A stretch of DNA of 64,000 nucleotides from contig CAVRPP010000004.1 in the NCBI GenBank assembly GCA_963723165.1, positions 38,951-102,950 of the forward strand. Direction: 5' to 3'. The notes beneath the pieces are model-generated. The model was not told the DNA's origin, searched no databases, and saw nothing but the letters and a program-made list of their open reading frames with translations. The translations under genes were made by a program, and so were the position numbers. This stretch comes from UBA4744 sp963723165 (lineage in GTDB: Bacteria > Actinomycetota > Acidimicrobiia > Spongiisociales > UBA4744). Below are positions 1 to 9,029 of this stretch, one piece after another; the first letter of the stretch is position 1; each line of letters begins with the position of its first letter.

Positions 1-154
1 GAACAGGAGAGGCCTTCAGCTCTTCGGCGTCGTTGCGGGGCAACGGTTTCTTCCACGATTGCGGATTGGAGGCGAACATCTGCACGGCGTCGGCACTCCG
101 CTCCGCTGCTTCCGCCAGCGGATGAGCGTTGTTCACGTGCGCTCCAATGAGCAT
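1..154 (-). CDS. nfo: Endonuclease IV, N-terminal part (cut by window edge)
   Basis: The first 51 codons of an AP endonuclease that cleaves 5' of abasic sites during base-excision repair. The translation begins MLIGAHV and contains DAVQMFASNP followed by WKKP, the N-terminal strand and metal-site region of the endonuclease IV TIM barrel (family knowledge). The ATG at 154-152 follows a purine-rich GAGAGG. It lies 11 nt downstream of the preceding minus-strand gene and is probably in one operon with pyrE. The rest of the gene lies outside the window. Confidence 0.85.
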   Translation of the reverse strand, partial: MLIGAHVNNAHPLAEAAERSADAVQMFASNPQSWKKPLPRNDAEELKASPV

Positions 155-165
155 CTTCGGCCTCT

Positions 166-729
166 CTACTCTGCGGTTTCTGCCTCGACGGATTGACGCA
201 GACGCCACAGGGAGTCGACCAGGTCGTCGGCCGGTGGGGACCATCCGGCCGTATCAATGAGCAACTCACCCGGGCCAACCCAGCGGGCACCCCACGGGCG
301 CTCGGGCAGATCTGCTTGCTCGGTCACCGTAATCAGGACGGACGGACGGGCATCTCCCTCGTCGTCGATCACTTCGTACGAGACATCCCGCAGCGACGCC
401 CAGGGCACCTGAACAGCCCGGCGGAAGGGGCCGGCCAGAGCCAGGTGAAGGCCGCCCTCGTCTGCAACCAGAACTTTCGTGGGGAAAACGAGTTCTTTGA
501 GACCCCATCCGATGAGGGCCACACCGACCAGGATGAACACGACGGCCAGAATCCTGTCGCGAGGTTCGAAGGCGGGCAGTTCTTCGGTGCCGTAGACAAG
601 ATCCCGGAACACACCGATCAACCTCTGCTCGAAAAAGAAGTCCGAGCCGATGAGCAGGAACGGTACGCCGAGGACGGCCAGAATCCAGACCTTCCAGGCC
701 GAGGTCTCATACTCAACTGTTTCAGTCAC
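166..729 (-). CDS. Small membrane protein with C-terminal PH-like domain
   Basis: A 187-aa protein of unknown function. Two hydrophobic segments are visible at about residues 12-30 (WILAVLGVPFLLIG) and 60-80 (ILAVVFILVGVALIG), with a loop between them. The soluble part from about residue 85 reads like a bacterial PH-domain beta barrel (VPWASLRDVSYEV). The GTG start at 729 overlaps the pyrE stop by 4 nt (GTGA), so translation is probably coupled to pyrE. nfo follows 11 nt downstream. The PH assignment is inference from the fold pattern only. Confidence 0.7.
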   Translation of the reverse strand: MTETVEYETSAWKVWILAVLGVPFLLIGSDFFFEQRLIGVFRDLVYGTEELPAFEPRDRILAVVFILVGVALIGWGLKELVFPTKVLVADEGGLHLALAGPFRRAVQVPWASLRDVSYEVIDDEGDARPSVLITVTEQADLPERPWGARWVGPGELLIDTAGWSPPADDLVDSLWRLRQSVEAETAE

Positions 730-1286
730 TCTGCAACTCCAAGATCCTCCGGCGTTATCAAGGCTTGATACGGGAACCCGGCTTGCCCCACGCGGTCGTG
801 CACCGAGCCTCCGCTCCGGTCAACGAGAGCAATCGCTTGCACGACCTCCAGTCCAGAGAATACCGCCACATCGATTGCTTCCAGCAACGCACCGCCTGTG
901 GTCGAGGTGTCCTCGAGAATCGCTACGAAATCTCCTGATGAGACCGGTCCCACCATTCTCCCTCCGGCCCCGTGACCCTTGGCCTCCTTCCGAATCGAGA
1001 AGGCTCGTAACGCTCTGCCCCTCTGCGAAGCGACCACGGCGACCGCCATCGCGATGGGATCAGCGCCGATGGTCATCCCGCCAATCGCCTGCACTCGCTC
1101 GTCGAGCACTTCGAGAACCGCATCGGCGACCGCCAGGGCACCCTCTCCGTCGAAGGTCGTTTGGCGCGCATCGAGGTACCAGGATGTGACCGTTCCAGAC
1201 CTCAACGAGAAGGGCCCATCCGTGCGCAAACTGTAGCTACGGAGGTGCTCCAGCAGGGCTTGACGATTTTCCGAGAAATCCCTCAA
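726..1286 (-). CDS. pyrE: Orotate phosphoribosyltransferase
   Basis: Transfers orotate onto PRPP to make OMP in de novo pyrimidine synthesis. The PRPP-binding loop is seen as FVAILEDTSTTGGALLEA (hydrophobics, E-D, T-T-GG), and the N-terminal part has the SGTVTSWYLDAR segment typical of PyrE. Length is 186 aa from the TTG at 1286, a normal family size, preceded by GGAGTTGGAGTTAC. The reading frame stays open further upstream, but that part has no homology pattern and crosses a strong hairpin, so I trimmed it. The stop overlaps the next gene by 4 nt. OPRT identity is strong; the exact start is uncertain. Confidence 0.82.
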   Translation of the reverse strand: MRDFSENRQALLEHLRSYSLRTDGPFSLRSGTVTSWYLDARQTTFDGEGALAVADAVLEVLDERVQAIGGMTIGADPIAMAVAVVASQRGRALRAFSIRKEAKGHGAGGRMVGPVSSGDFVAILEDTSTTGGALLEAIDVAVFSGLEVVQAIALVDRSGGSVHDRVGQAGFPYQALITPEDLGVAE

Positions 1287-1348
1287 GTAACTCCAACTCC
1301 GTCCGATATAGAGGGTGGTTAGCCCACCTCCCGTGTTAGCCCGACCAT

Positions 1349-1378
1349 AGCGACCGCCTTCCCCCAAGGGCGGTCGCT
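1349..1378. terminator. Perfect 10-bp hairpin in the pyrE leader / divergent spacer
   Basis: AGCGACCGCC (1349-1358) pairs perfectly with GGCGGTCGCT (1369-1378) around a 10-nt loop. It sits between divergent pyrE and the ECF sigma gene, about 60 nt upstream of the pyrE start on the minus strand. No T-run follows on either strand. It could be a terminator, an attenuator in the pyrE leader, or a protein site; the sequence does not decide. Confidence 0.4.
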
Positions 1379-1468
1379 TCAGTTCTGAGGCACCCGCCGG
1401 ATCACTGCCGCGACGAACTCCGTATGGCGGCCTTGAAAGATCGGTCCACCATCCGGACATGCGAGAGT

Positions 1469-2014
1469 ATGAACGGAGTCATTGCAAGGGGATCGACCCG
1501 CGTGGGAGCAATCTCGGAGTCCCGGGACGAGAGGGGTTTCCGGTTGGCGTTCGACCGCCACTACCGGGACGTCCTTGCGTATGCGAAACGCCGATCATCG
1601 GCGGTCGACGCCGAGGACATCGTCGCAGAAACCTTCACTATCGCCTGGCGCAAGTGGGAATCGGCGCCGGCAGACGCCATCCGGCCCTGGCTGTTCGGCA
1701 TCGCTCGCAAAGTCCTCGCCAATCAAAGGCGAGGCAGCCGCCGTCAGCATCGTCTCGCCGCCAAGATCACCTCGCTCAGCGACAAGGCGACCATCGACCC
1801 GGCCTACGGAGAATACGCAGACGTGAACCAGGCGATGGCCGGGCTGCGGTCGGAGGATCGGGAAATCATCCGACTCCACTGTTGGGAGGACCTTTCTATT
1901 GCTGAGATCGCCGTCGTTCTCGATTGTTCCGCCAACGCCGCCAGCATCCGCCTGCATCGCGCAAAACAACAACTCGGCCGGGCTCTGGCGATGAACTCTG
2001 GAGGTCGATCGTGA
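1469..2014 (+). CDS. ECF RNA polymerase sigma factor
   Basis: A 181-aa sigma-70 family factor of the extracytoplasmic-function type. Region 2 is visible as FDRHYRDVLAYAKRR ... DAEDIVAETFTIAWRKW, followed by RPWLFGIARKVLANQRR; region 4 is SEDREIIRLHCWEDLSIAEI with a helix-turn-helix ending ANAASIRLHRAKQQL. I chose ATG 1469 over an upstream GTG at 1424 because it follows GCGAGAG and gives the usual ECF length. The stop overlaps the GTG of the next gene by 4 nt (GTGA), so the two are co-translated and the neighbour is a candidate regulator of this factor. Target promoters are not identifiable here. Confidence 0.88.
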   Translation: MNGVIARGSTRVGAISESRDERGFRLAFDRHYRDVLAYAKRRSSAVDAEDIVAETFTIAWRKWESAPADAIRPWLFGIARKVLANQRRGSRRQHRLAAKITSLSDKATIDPAYGEYADVNQAMAGLRSEDREIIRLHCWEDLSIAEIAVVLDCSANAASIRLHRAKQQLGRALAMNSGGRS

Positions 2015-3439
2015 GCACCCAGGACCCGTTTGATCGTGTGCGGAAAGCCAATCCCGTCGATGCCAGGACCCTCCCGGGCGCGCCGCTGGGAATGGCCGGA
2101 AGGATCACGGCCGCCCCTCCGCGGCGGTTTCGCATCAAAGGACCGACCCTGGGACTTGCGTCTATGGCTTTCGTTCTGGTCATCGGAGGACTCACCACCA
2201 CCCTGATGATGGGGGGTACGGACGAAACGCCGGTAACGCAAGCGCCCTCAACCACCACCGTCGACTCGACCACCCCGACGAGCATCGACCCTGTCACCGC
2301 AACCACGACGACCGACCAGGAAGGTACGCACATCATCGAGCTCGGCGCCGCCCCGTGGTCGGCGGCTCCGCTCCCCCGATCGGAAGTACCCCGGCACCTC
2401 ATCGACGACTGGGCAGGCGCCGGAAACCAGACCTGGTGTTCGGCGCTCTACCCGACCGACCCGGCCAGTCTCAGCGCCGACGGAGTCACGCGATCGGCCG
2501 ACTTCGGCGGGGGATGGGCGGTCGCCTGGGATCTCCCCGACGGTCCGGGCCGCGACGCTGCCGATGGATACTGTGCCGACTGCGGCCGCAGCGCTTTCGG
2601 CATCGCCGGAGTCGACCAGACCGGGACGAGCACTGATTTGAGCATCTGGCCCGATCAGCTCGCTTGGGACGACGGCAGCCGGGCCGGCTATGGCCTGGAA
2701 GGATTGGCGGCTCCGGATTCGGGCGCTCCTGTGCTGAGCTACTTGCTGGTAGAAGGTCAGGGTTGCTTGTACAACGTCTGGTCGTTCCTCGGCGAGGATC
2801 ACCTACTTGCACTGATCGATTCGCTGCGGCCGGTCGAGGGGATGCAGGCAGACCCGGTGGAGCTCGTCGATCGGGCCGATCTGGAGACCGCGGGAGCTGG
2901 GCGAGGCTCCATGGCAGAAATCGGCGCTGCCAAGTTCGGCGGTGCCTGCCGTCTTTTTCGAGGAGTGGACTGAAGACCTCGGTACCACTGCATGCCCGAT
3001 GATGGCCTTGGCCGACCTGGGACCCGAGGGCAACGCTGCCACCCCGCGTCGGGCCAACGGGGATTCCGCTCTTCTGGTGGCCTGGGATCTGCCCGACGGA
3101 CCCGGCCGCTACCCGTCTGGCGAATACTGCGCAGACTGCGGGAGGGGTGCGTTCGGTACGAGCTTGTGGGAACAGGACGAATTCCTCCAGCAGAGCTGGA
3201 ATCCGACGATCCGCTTCTCGGACGGCAGCCGGGTGTGGATTACCCCCGAACTCAGTATCGAGCTGCCCGCCGATCGGATCGTTCACGTCGACCTCGAGAC
3301 GGGTGCGCTTGCACCCGAGGCCTACGTGTCGCTCATCGAAACGGCCGCCCAGCCGGGCTGCCTCTATCGAGTGTGGTCGTCGTATGGCCCCGATCATGTC
3401 GAATACCTGGTGACCAATCTCCGGTACCTCGAGGACTGA
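2011..3439 (+). CDS. Sigma-linked membrane protein with duplicated Cys-rich ectodomain (apparent frameshift)
   Basis: Starts with GTG overlapping the sigma stop. Residues 1-44 look cytoplasmic, 45-67 form one membrane helix, then a Thr/Pro-rich linker leads to an exported region. Two copies of a domain are visible, each with WDLPDGPGR, YCADCGR(S/G)AFG and a late GCLY motif, so each has a C..CxxC..C pattern. Copy 1 ends near 2860; copy 2 lies in the +1 frame (2942-3439). The frames meet at a run of five T at 2954-2958. With one T fewer, the protein reads GACRLFEEWTEDLG and runs uninterrupted for 475 aa. There is no ribosome site for a separate second gene. Position suggests an anti-sigma-like role, but no known anti-sigma domain is seen. 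Confidence 0.72.
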
Positions 3440-3581
3440 CCCGATCCAGGCCGAGCAGCACACGGGCATCGGAGCTGAACCTGGTGGGTGGCCCGGCTCG
3501 AGACCCCTGGCACCAACAGTGGTCTTGGTGCTACAATAGGTGGTCACTCAGATACTCCACGCCTTGCATGGGAGGCCTCGA

Positions 3582-5114
3582 ATGCGAGTCAGTTCAAATT
3601 GGGCACGGACGGTGCAGATCGTCCTCATAGCGATATCCATGATGGTGGTGGCGCTTCCGGCGCAGGCAGCCACGGACCCCCTTCCCCCGTGCCCGCTGGC
3701 TAACGGCATCATCGTGGATTTTCCCGATGAGCAGATCCGTTCGGACCGCGGTCTGGCCGAAGCGCAATCGGACCTGGTGCCGGTAGTGCTCTTGCCGGGC
3801 CGGTACCTGGTCACCCTGGCCAGCTACGACCATCTCGCCGAGGGTGGCGACCAGCCGCACGAGCAGTGGTTCTTCTACGGTCTCGACGCGGCAGGTGGAA
3901 CAACATTCACAACGCCGGCCATTGCCGATATCCCGGGCAACGTGAATTCAATGATCCAAACGATGCCGGTGTTCTTCCTCGATTCCCGCACAACCAGGGT
4001 TGGCGCCCAGCATGCTTTTCATCCCGACAAAACGTCAACCAACTCCGTCTATCCGTGGTGCGCGAAACTGGTTCGCGAACTGCCGGCCGCCCAGGTTCAG
4101 GGCGATTTCAACGGCGACGGTAAGGAGGATGTTGCCTCCTTCTACACATCGGACGGAACCTGGTGGGTGACTCAGTCGACCGGATCCGGCTTCAGCACAA
4201 CCCTCTGGGCCGATTTCTACACAGCCACCGGATGGGGACCTCAGGTGGTCGGCGATTTCAACGGCGACGGCAAAGACGACATCGCCAACTTCCACGCCGG
4301 TAGCGGAGCCTGGTGGGTTTCGGTCTCTTCCGGCAACAGCTTCACCACGCGGCGCTGGGCGATATTGCCCGGCACGGCGAAGTGGGGTCAGCATCTCGTT
4401 GGAGATTTCAACGGCGACGGCAAAGACGACATTGCCAATTTCCGGGACATCGACGGGACCTGGCAGGTTTCCCGGTCGACCGGGACGGCCTTTAGCACCA
4501 GCGTCTGGGCGGACTTCTCGACCAACAAAGGTTGGGGCCCGCACGTGGTCGGGGACTTCAACGGCGACGGCAAAGACGACATCGCCAATTTCCACAGCTC
4601 CAACGGAACGTGGTGGGTATCCCGCTCCACCGGCACCGCCTTTGCCACCAAGCTCTGGGCTGATTTCTACACGACCACGGGTTGGAGCCCGCAACTCGCC
4701 GCCGATTTCGACGGCGACGGGAAGGACGACATCGTCAACCTGCACTCCAGTGGCCGGTTGTGGATCTCCCGATCTACCGGCGCAACCTTCAAGACGACCC
4801 TCTGGGGGACCATACCGGCCGGCTGGGGTTCCGTACGTCTAGGTGATTTCGACGGAGACGGAAAGAGCGACGTGGCCGGCTTCTACGGAGCCGACGGAAC
4901 CTGGCGAGTGTCCCGATCCACCGGTGTGGCCTTCACGACAAAGGTCTGGGCCGACTTCAGCACGACCACCGGCTGGAGCCCGCAGATGGCAGGCGACTTC
5001 ACGGGCGACGGCAAAGACGACATCGCCAATTACCACTCGAGTGGAACCTGGTGGGTGTCACGATCTACCGGCAGCAGCTTCCTGACGTCGAAATGGTTGA
5101 ACGCCAGGCCGTGA
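3582..5114 (+). CDS. Secreted FG-GAP/VCBS-type seven-repeat protein
   Basis: A 510-aa exported protein. ATG 3582 has an ideal GGAGG six bases upstream and starts a signal peptide (VQIVLIAISMMVVALPAQA, cleavage near AQA-AT). After a unique domain of about 155 residues come seven tandem repeats of about 49 aa, each opening with GDFNGDGKDDIANF or a variant (calcium-binding DxDGDGxxD type) and continuing with TWWVSRSTG and WADF. Seven such repeats would close a seven-bladed beta-propeller as in FG-GAP/VCBS proteins. The ligand is unknown; extracellular binding or adhesion is a reasonable guess. It stands alone between the sigma operon and a small gene. Confidence 0.85.
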   Translation: MRVSSNWARTVQIVLIAISMMVVALPAQAATDPLPPCPLANGIIVDFPDEQIRSDRGLAEAQSDLVPVVLLPGRYLVTLASYDHLAEGGDQPHEQWFFYGLDAAGGTTFTTPAIADIPGNVNSMIQTMPVFFLDSRTTRVGAQHAFHPDKTSTNSVYPWCAKLVRELPAAQVQGDFNGDGKEDVASFYTSDGTWWVTQSTGSGFSTTLWADFYTATGWGPQVVGDFNGDGKDDIANFHAGSGAWWVSVSSGNSFTTRRWAILPGTAKWGQHLVGDFNGDGKDDIANFRDIDGTWQVSRSTGTAFSTSVWADFSTNKGWGPHVVGDFNGDGKDDIANFHSSNGTWWVSRSTGTAFATKLWADFYTTTGWSPQLAADFDGDGKDDIVNLHSSGRLWISRSTGATFKTTLWGTIPAGWGSVRLGDFDGDGKSDVAGFYGADGTWRVSRSTGVAFTTKVWADFSTTTGWSPQMAGDFTGDGKDDIANYHSSGTWWVSRSTGSSFLTSKWLNARP

Positions 5115-5144
5115 CGGACGCGGTGAGCCGCTGCTCATCACGGC
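5108..5144 (+). terminator. Possible terminator hairpin after the FG-GAP gene
   Basis: GCCGTGA at 5108-5114, which includes the stop codon, pairs with TCACGGC at 5138-5144. An inner GCGG/CCGC pair (5120-5123 with 5128-5131) adds a second stem. No U-tract follows. Confidence 0.35.
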
Positions 5145-5218
5145 GGAGTTGGCCTTCGGCCCCGTTCCAGTTGGTCACGGGAGCGCGGGCCGGGAAGTAA
5201 CGAGGCTAGGTTTCTGTC

Positions 5219-5374
5219 ATGAGCCATCGACCCCACCCCCGCCATCTGGTGAACAACTGGCGCAATTCGGACCTGCCCTTCCTCGAGAAGCTGGCGCTTG
5301 CTGCGAAGAACAACGCCATCAAGCTCAAGAACCGGTCGGACTGTTGCGGCAACCACGGCGAACCTGGTTGTTGA
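5219..5374 (+). CDS. 51-aa conserved-looking CCGN-GEPGC small protein
   Basis: A short gene with good coding character. It begins MSHRPHPRHLVNNWRNSDLP, continues with an amphipathic helix-like LEKLALAAKNNAIKLKNR and ends with a compact Cys motif, DCCGNHGEPGC. Three cysteines at the end suggest metal or disulfide chemistry. Short proteins ending CCGN-GxPGC recur, as far as I recall, in actinobacteria and related phyla without known function. An AGG at 5208-5210 gives 8-nt spacing to the ATG. It is convergent with the prenyltransferase gene. Confidence 0.65.
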   Translation: MSHRPHPRHLVNNWRNSDLPFLEKLALAAKNNAIKLKNRSDCCGNHGEPGC

Positions 5375-5458
5375 AAGGGACCGGACGCGCCCGGTTCGGG
5401 TGCAGCGGACGGGCACAACCACCACCATTGAACGGCCGGCAGCCGACCGGTCGACTCC

Positions 5459-6241
5459 TTACCTGCCGAACCTGCGGTTGCGGCGGGTGAAATCCCTGAG
5501 GGCGCGAAGGAAATCGACCCTGCGGAATGCCGGCCAATAAACATCGACGAACGCGAACTCGGAATATGCCGATTGCCAGAGGAGAAATCCCGACAATCGC
5601 GACTCTCCGCTCGTACGGATAACGAGGTCAGGATCGGGCAGGTCTGCCGTGTAGAGATGTTCGGCAATCTTTTCAGCATCGATGTGGTCGGCCAGTTCCT
5701 CGGCCGGCGTTCCGGCGGCAGCCAACGAAGAGACCAGATCCTGGACGGCGTCGACGATCTCCTGGCGGCCTCCGTACCCGATGGCAATGGTCAACCGGTG
5801 AAGTCCGGCACCGGCCCGCTCCTCGGCTCGCTTGGCGGCCGAGACCAGGTCTGGCGGAAGCAGATCGAGACTCCCGATGAAGCGCAACTCAAATCCGTAC
5901 CGCTGCGCCAGCTCGGGCAACCGGCCGAACATCCCGATCAGGACCTCAAAGTACGGCTGCAGCTCCTCGACCGGCCGGGCCAGGTTCTCCCGGCTCAATA
6001 GCCATCCGGTGATCGCCGGTATGTCGACCTGTTGCGCCCATCCGAGGAACTCCTCGAACTTTCGCATCCCGACCTGATAACTGGCCTCGTAGTCGGCCAG
6101 GCCTTCGGCCCTGGCGTAGCGTCGATGGCCGTCGAGAATGATGCCGATGTGGCGCGGCAATTTCTGAGGATCCATCTGCCGGAGGAGGCGTTCCTCGTAC
6201 AAGCGGTAGACGGGCCGCAACAATGTTTTGTCCTGGCTCAT
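5459..6241 (-). CDS. uppS: Isoprenyl (cis-prenyl) diphosphate synthase
   Basis: Condenses isopentenyl diphosphate onto an allylic primer in cis configuration to make the lipid carrier used for cell-wall and glycan export. The catalytic loop is HIGIILDGHRRYAR (Asp is catalytic), an actinobacterial variant of the usual MDGNGRWA. The later motifs LTIAIGYGGRQEI, PDLVIRTSGESRLSGFLLWQ and the FVDVYWPAF ending are all present. Length from ATG 6241 is 260 aa, normal for the family; a GGGG run precedes that ATG. Product chain length (C15 versus C50/C55) cannot be read from sequence. Confidence 0.9.
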   Translation of the reverse strand: MSQDKTLLRPVYRLYEERLLRQMDPQKLPRHIGIILDGHRRYARAEGLADYEASYQVGMRKFEEFLGWAQQVDIPAITGWLLSRENLARPVEELQPYFEVLIGMFGRLPELAQRYGFELRFIGSLDLLPPDLVSAAKRAEERAGAGLHRLTIAIGYGGRQEIVDAVQDLVSSLAAAGTPAEELADHIDAEKIAEHLYTADLPDPDLVIRTSGESRLSGFLLWQSAYSEFAFVDVYWPAFRRVDFLRALRDFTRRNRRFGR

Positions 6242-6370
6242 CGATCCCCCGTGGTCCCATGCATGGTACCGCCCCATCGCGGTTGCTCAGACTCCAGGTT
6301 GCCGGGCCGCGAATGGAGAAGAGGGGCCCGACCTCGTTGAGAACGTCGATGGCAACAGTATCCTCAAGAC

Positions 6371-7036
6371 GTGGACCGAGTCACGCTGGGAAAGATGCAC
6401 CATCCGGTTCGCGGGTTCCTTCACGGCACCGCTGCGGTGGTTTCGTTTGCCGGGCTGATCGTGCTGGTCGTGAAGACTTCGTCGGACTTGCTGCGCATGT
6501 TCACGATGATCGTGTTCGCCGGAAGCATGGTGGCCCTGTTCACGACGAGCTCGCTCTACCACTCGGTGCCCTGGAAAGAGCGCTGGAAGAAACGGATGCA
6601 GCGGTTCGACCACTCAATGATCTTTCTGCTGGTGGCGGGAACCTACACACCCATTGCGTTCAATGTCCTGAGCAGCTCCTGGAAGTGGATCACGCTCGGA
6701 GTTGTTTGGGGTATTGCAGTATTCGGGATTCTGCAGAAGATGTTCTTCCCCAAGGTGAAGAACTGGCTTTCGATAACGCTCTACATGGTCATGGGCTGGT
6801 TTGCCGTCATCCCGGTCCGTGAGTTGTTCGATCGGCTTCCGCTCGAGGCAATGGTGCTCCTCATCGTCGGAGGAGCCTGTTACTCCCTCGGCATGATCCT
6901 GCTGGTGACCAAACGGCCGCAACTCTTCCCGCGCGTGTTCTCGTATCACGAGGTCTTCCACGTGCTGGTCATCTCGGGAGCGCTGCTTCACTTCCTGATG
7001 ATTCTCCTGTACGTCGTACCCATCGAGCGTCTGTAG
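6371..7036 (+). CDS. trhA: Hemolysin III family (PAQR-type) membrane protein
   Basis: A 221-aa integral membrane protein with about seven hydrophobic helices. Family motifs are visible: HPVRGFLHG near the N-terminus, SSLYHSVPW, FDHSMIFLLVAGTYTP and a C-terminal HEVFHVLVISGALLHF. The conserved Ser/His/Asp/His residues match the proposed zinc-hydrolase-like site of the PAQR superfamily (family knowledge). The real activity of bacterial members is poorly defined. The start may be GTG 6371 or ATG 6395. The stop overlaps the next gene's GTG by one base. Confidence 0.87.
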   Translation: MDRVTLGKMHHPVRGFLHGTAAVVSFAGLIVLVVKTSSDLLRMFTMIVFAGSMVALFTTSSLYHSVPWKERWKKRMQRFDHSMIFLLVAGTYTPIAFNVLSSSWKWITLGVVWGIAVFGILQKMFFPKVKNWLSITLYMVMGWFAVIPVRELFDRLPLEAMVLLIVGGACYSLGMILLVTKRPQLFPRVFSYHEVFHVLVISGALLHFLMILLYVVPIERL

Positions 7037-7659
7037 TGGACGCCAACGACGAGTTCATCCGAACTCGCACCACAATCGTCGACCTAGCCGACGGAACCCC
7101 GGTTCGAGTCAGACCGATCATCCCGGCCGACAAGGCGCGCATCGCCGAGGGGCTCAGCCGGCTATCCGCCGAGTCGCGTTACCTGCGGTTTCTGCGACCG
7201 GTCGATCACCTCTCGTCCGAAGAGCTCACTTATTTGACTGAGATCGACTACCGGTCCCACTTCGCCTGGGGGGCCGAGCTCGTTCGCGGCAGAGAACACC
7301 CCGGAATTGGTTTGGCCCGCTACGTGTGTCTGCCGGAAGATCCGACAACAGCCGAGGCAGCGATTGCCGTTCTTGACGCCTACCAGGGACGGGGCTTGGG
7401 CGGCATCCTCCTGAGTCTGCTGGCCGAATCGGCGCTCGAGAACGGCGTCGAGCGGTTCCGCTCGTACGTCCTGACGGACAACCGCAAAGTCCTGGCAGCG
7501 CTCGACGGACCCGGGATCGCACGCCGCGAGGAAGACAACATGGTTCGCTTCGACATCCCCTTGCCCTTGCCCGCTCATGCCGTTCGCGATTCCGCCCTGT
7601 ACGAGGCCTTGCGAGCCGTGGCTCGGGGAGAAGTAGAGATCCGACCCCCGCGCCGCTGA
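7036..7659 (+). CDS. GNAT family acetyltransferase
   Basis: A 207-aa GNAT-fold protein. The acetyl-CoA-binding loop is GRGLGGILLSLLAESA (Q/RxxGxG/A type), preceded by the beta-4 strand AAIAVLDAYQ. The N-terminal half (RVRPIIPADKARIAEGLSRLSAESRYLRFL) resembles the GNAT domains that are fused to acyl-CoA synthetases or act as stand-alone protein acetyltransferases. GTG 7036 overlaps the trhA stop by one base, suggesting an operon. Substrate unknown. Confidence 0.82.
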   Translation: MDANDEFIRTRTTIVDLADGTPVRVRPIIPADKARIAEGLSRLSAESRYLRFLRPVDHLSSEELTYLTEIDYRSHFAWGAELVRGREHPGIGLARYVCLPEDPTTAEAAIAVLDAYQGRGLGGILLSLLAESALENGVERFRSYVLTDNRKVLAALDGPGIARREEDNMVRFDIPLPLPAHAVRDSALYEALRAVARGEVEIRPPRR

Positions 7660-7680
7660 AGTTCGATCAGCAGCCTCACG

Positions 7681-8925
<1,245 letters not shown>

Positions 8926-9029
8926 AACCTCATCGTCTCGCAAACACCGTTTGAGGACAACACGTCGTCGACCGGTCCCGGGCCGGACACGGACACCGAG
9001 AGGCCGCCGGTGAAGACCAGAATGGAGTC

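Noticed and set aside
131..139. GTTCACGTG as a second parS
   Set aside because: Only the central CACGTG matches and the flanks are not palindromic; it lies within nfo.
1287..1460. 58-codon extension of pyrE
   Set aside because: No OPRT-like sequence and it crosses a strong hairpin and the divergent sigma gene leader.
4035..4745. 236-codon minus-strand frame rich in repeated VEI/VFAVAVE
   Set aside because: It only mirrors the FG-GAP repeats on the other strand.
3582..5114. Repeats considered as CRISPR or mobile repeat
   Set aside because: The period is about 147 bp, in frame, and encodes FG-GAP units.
7095..7115. tRNA-like GGTTCGAGTC
   Set aside because: Lies within the GNAT coding sequence without cloverleaf partners.
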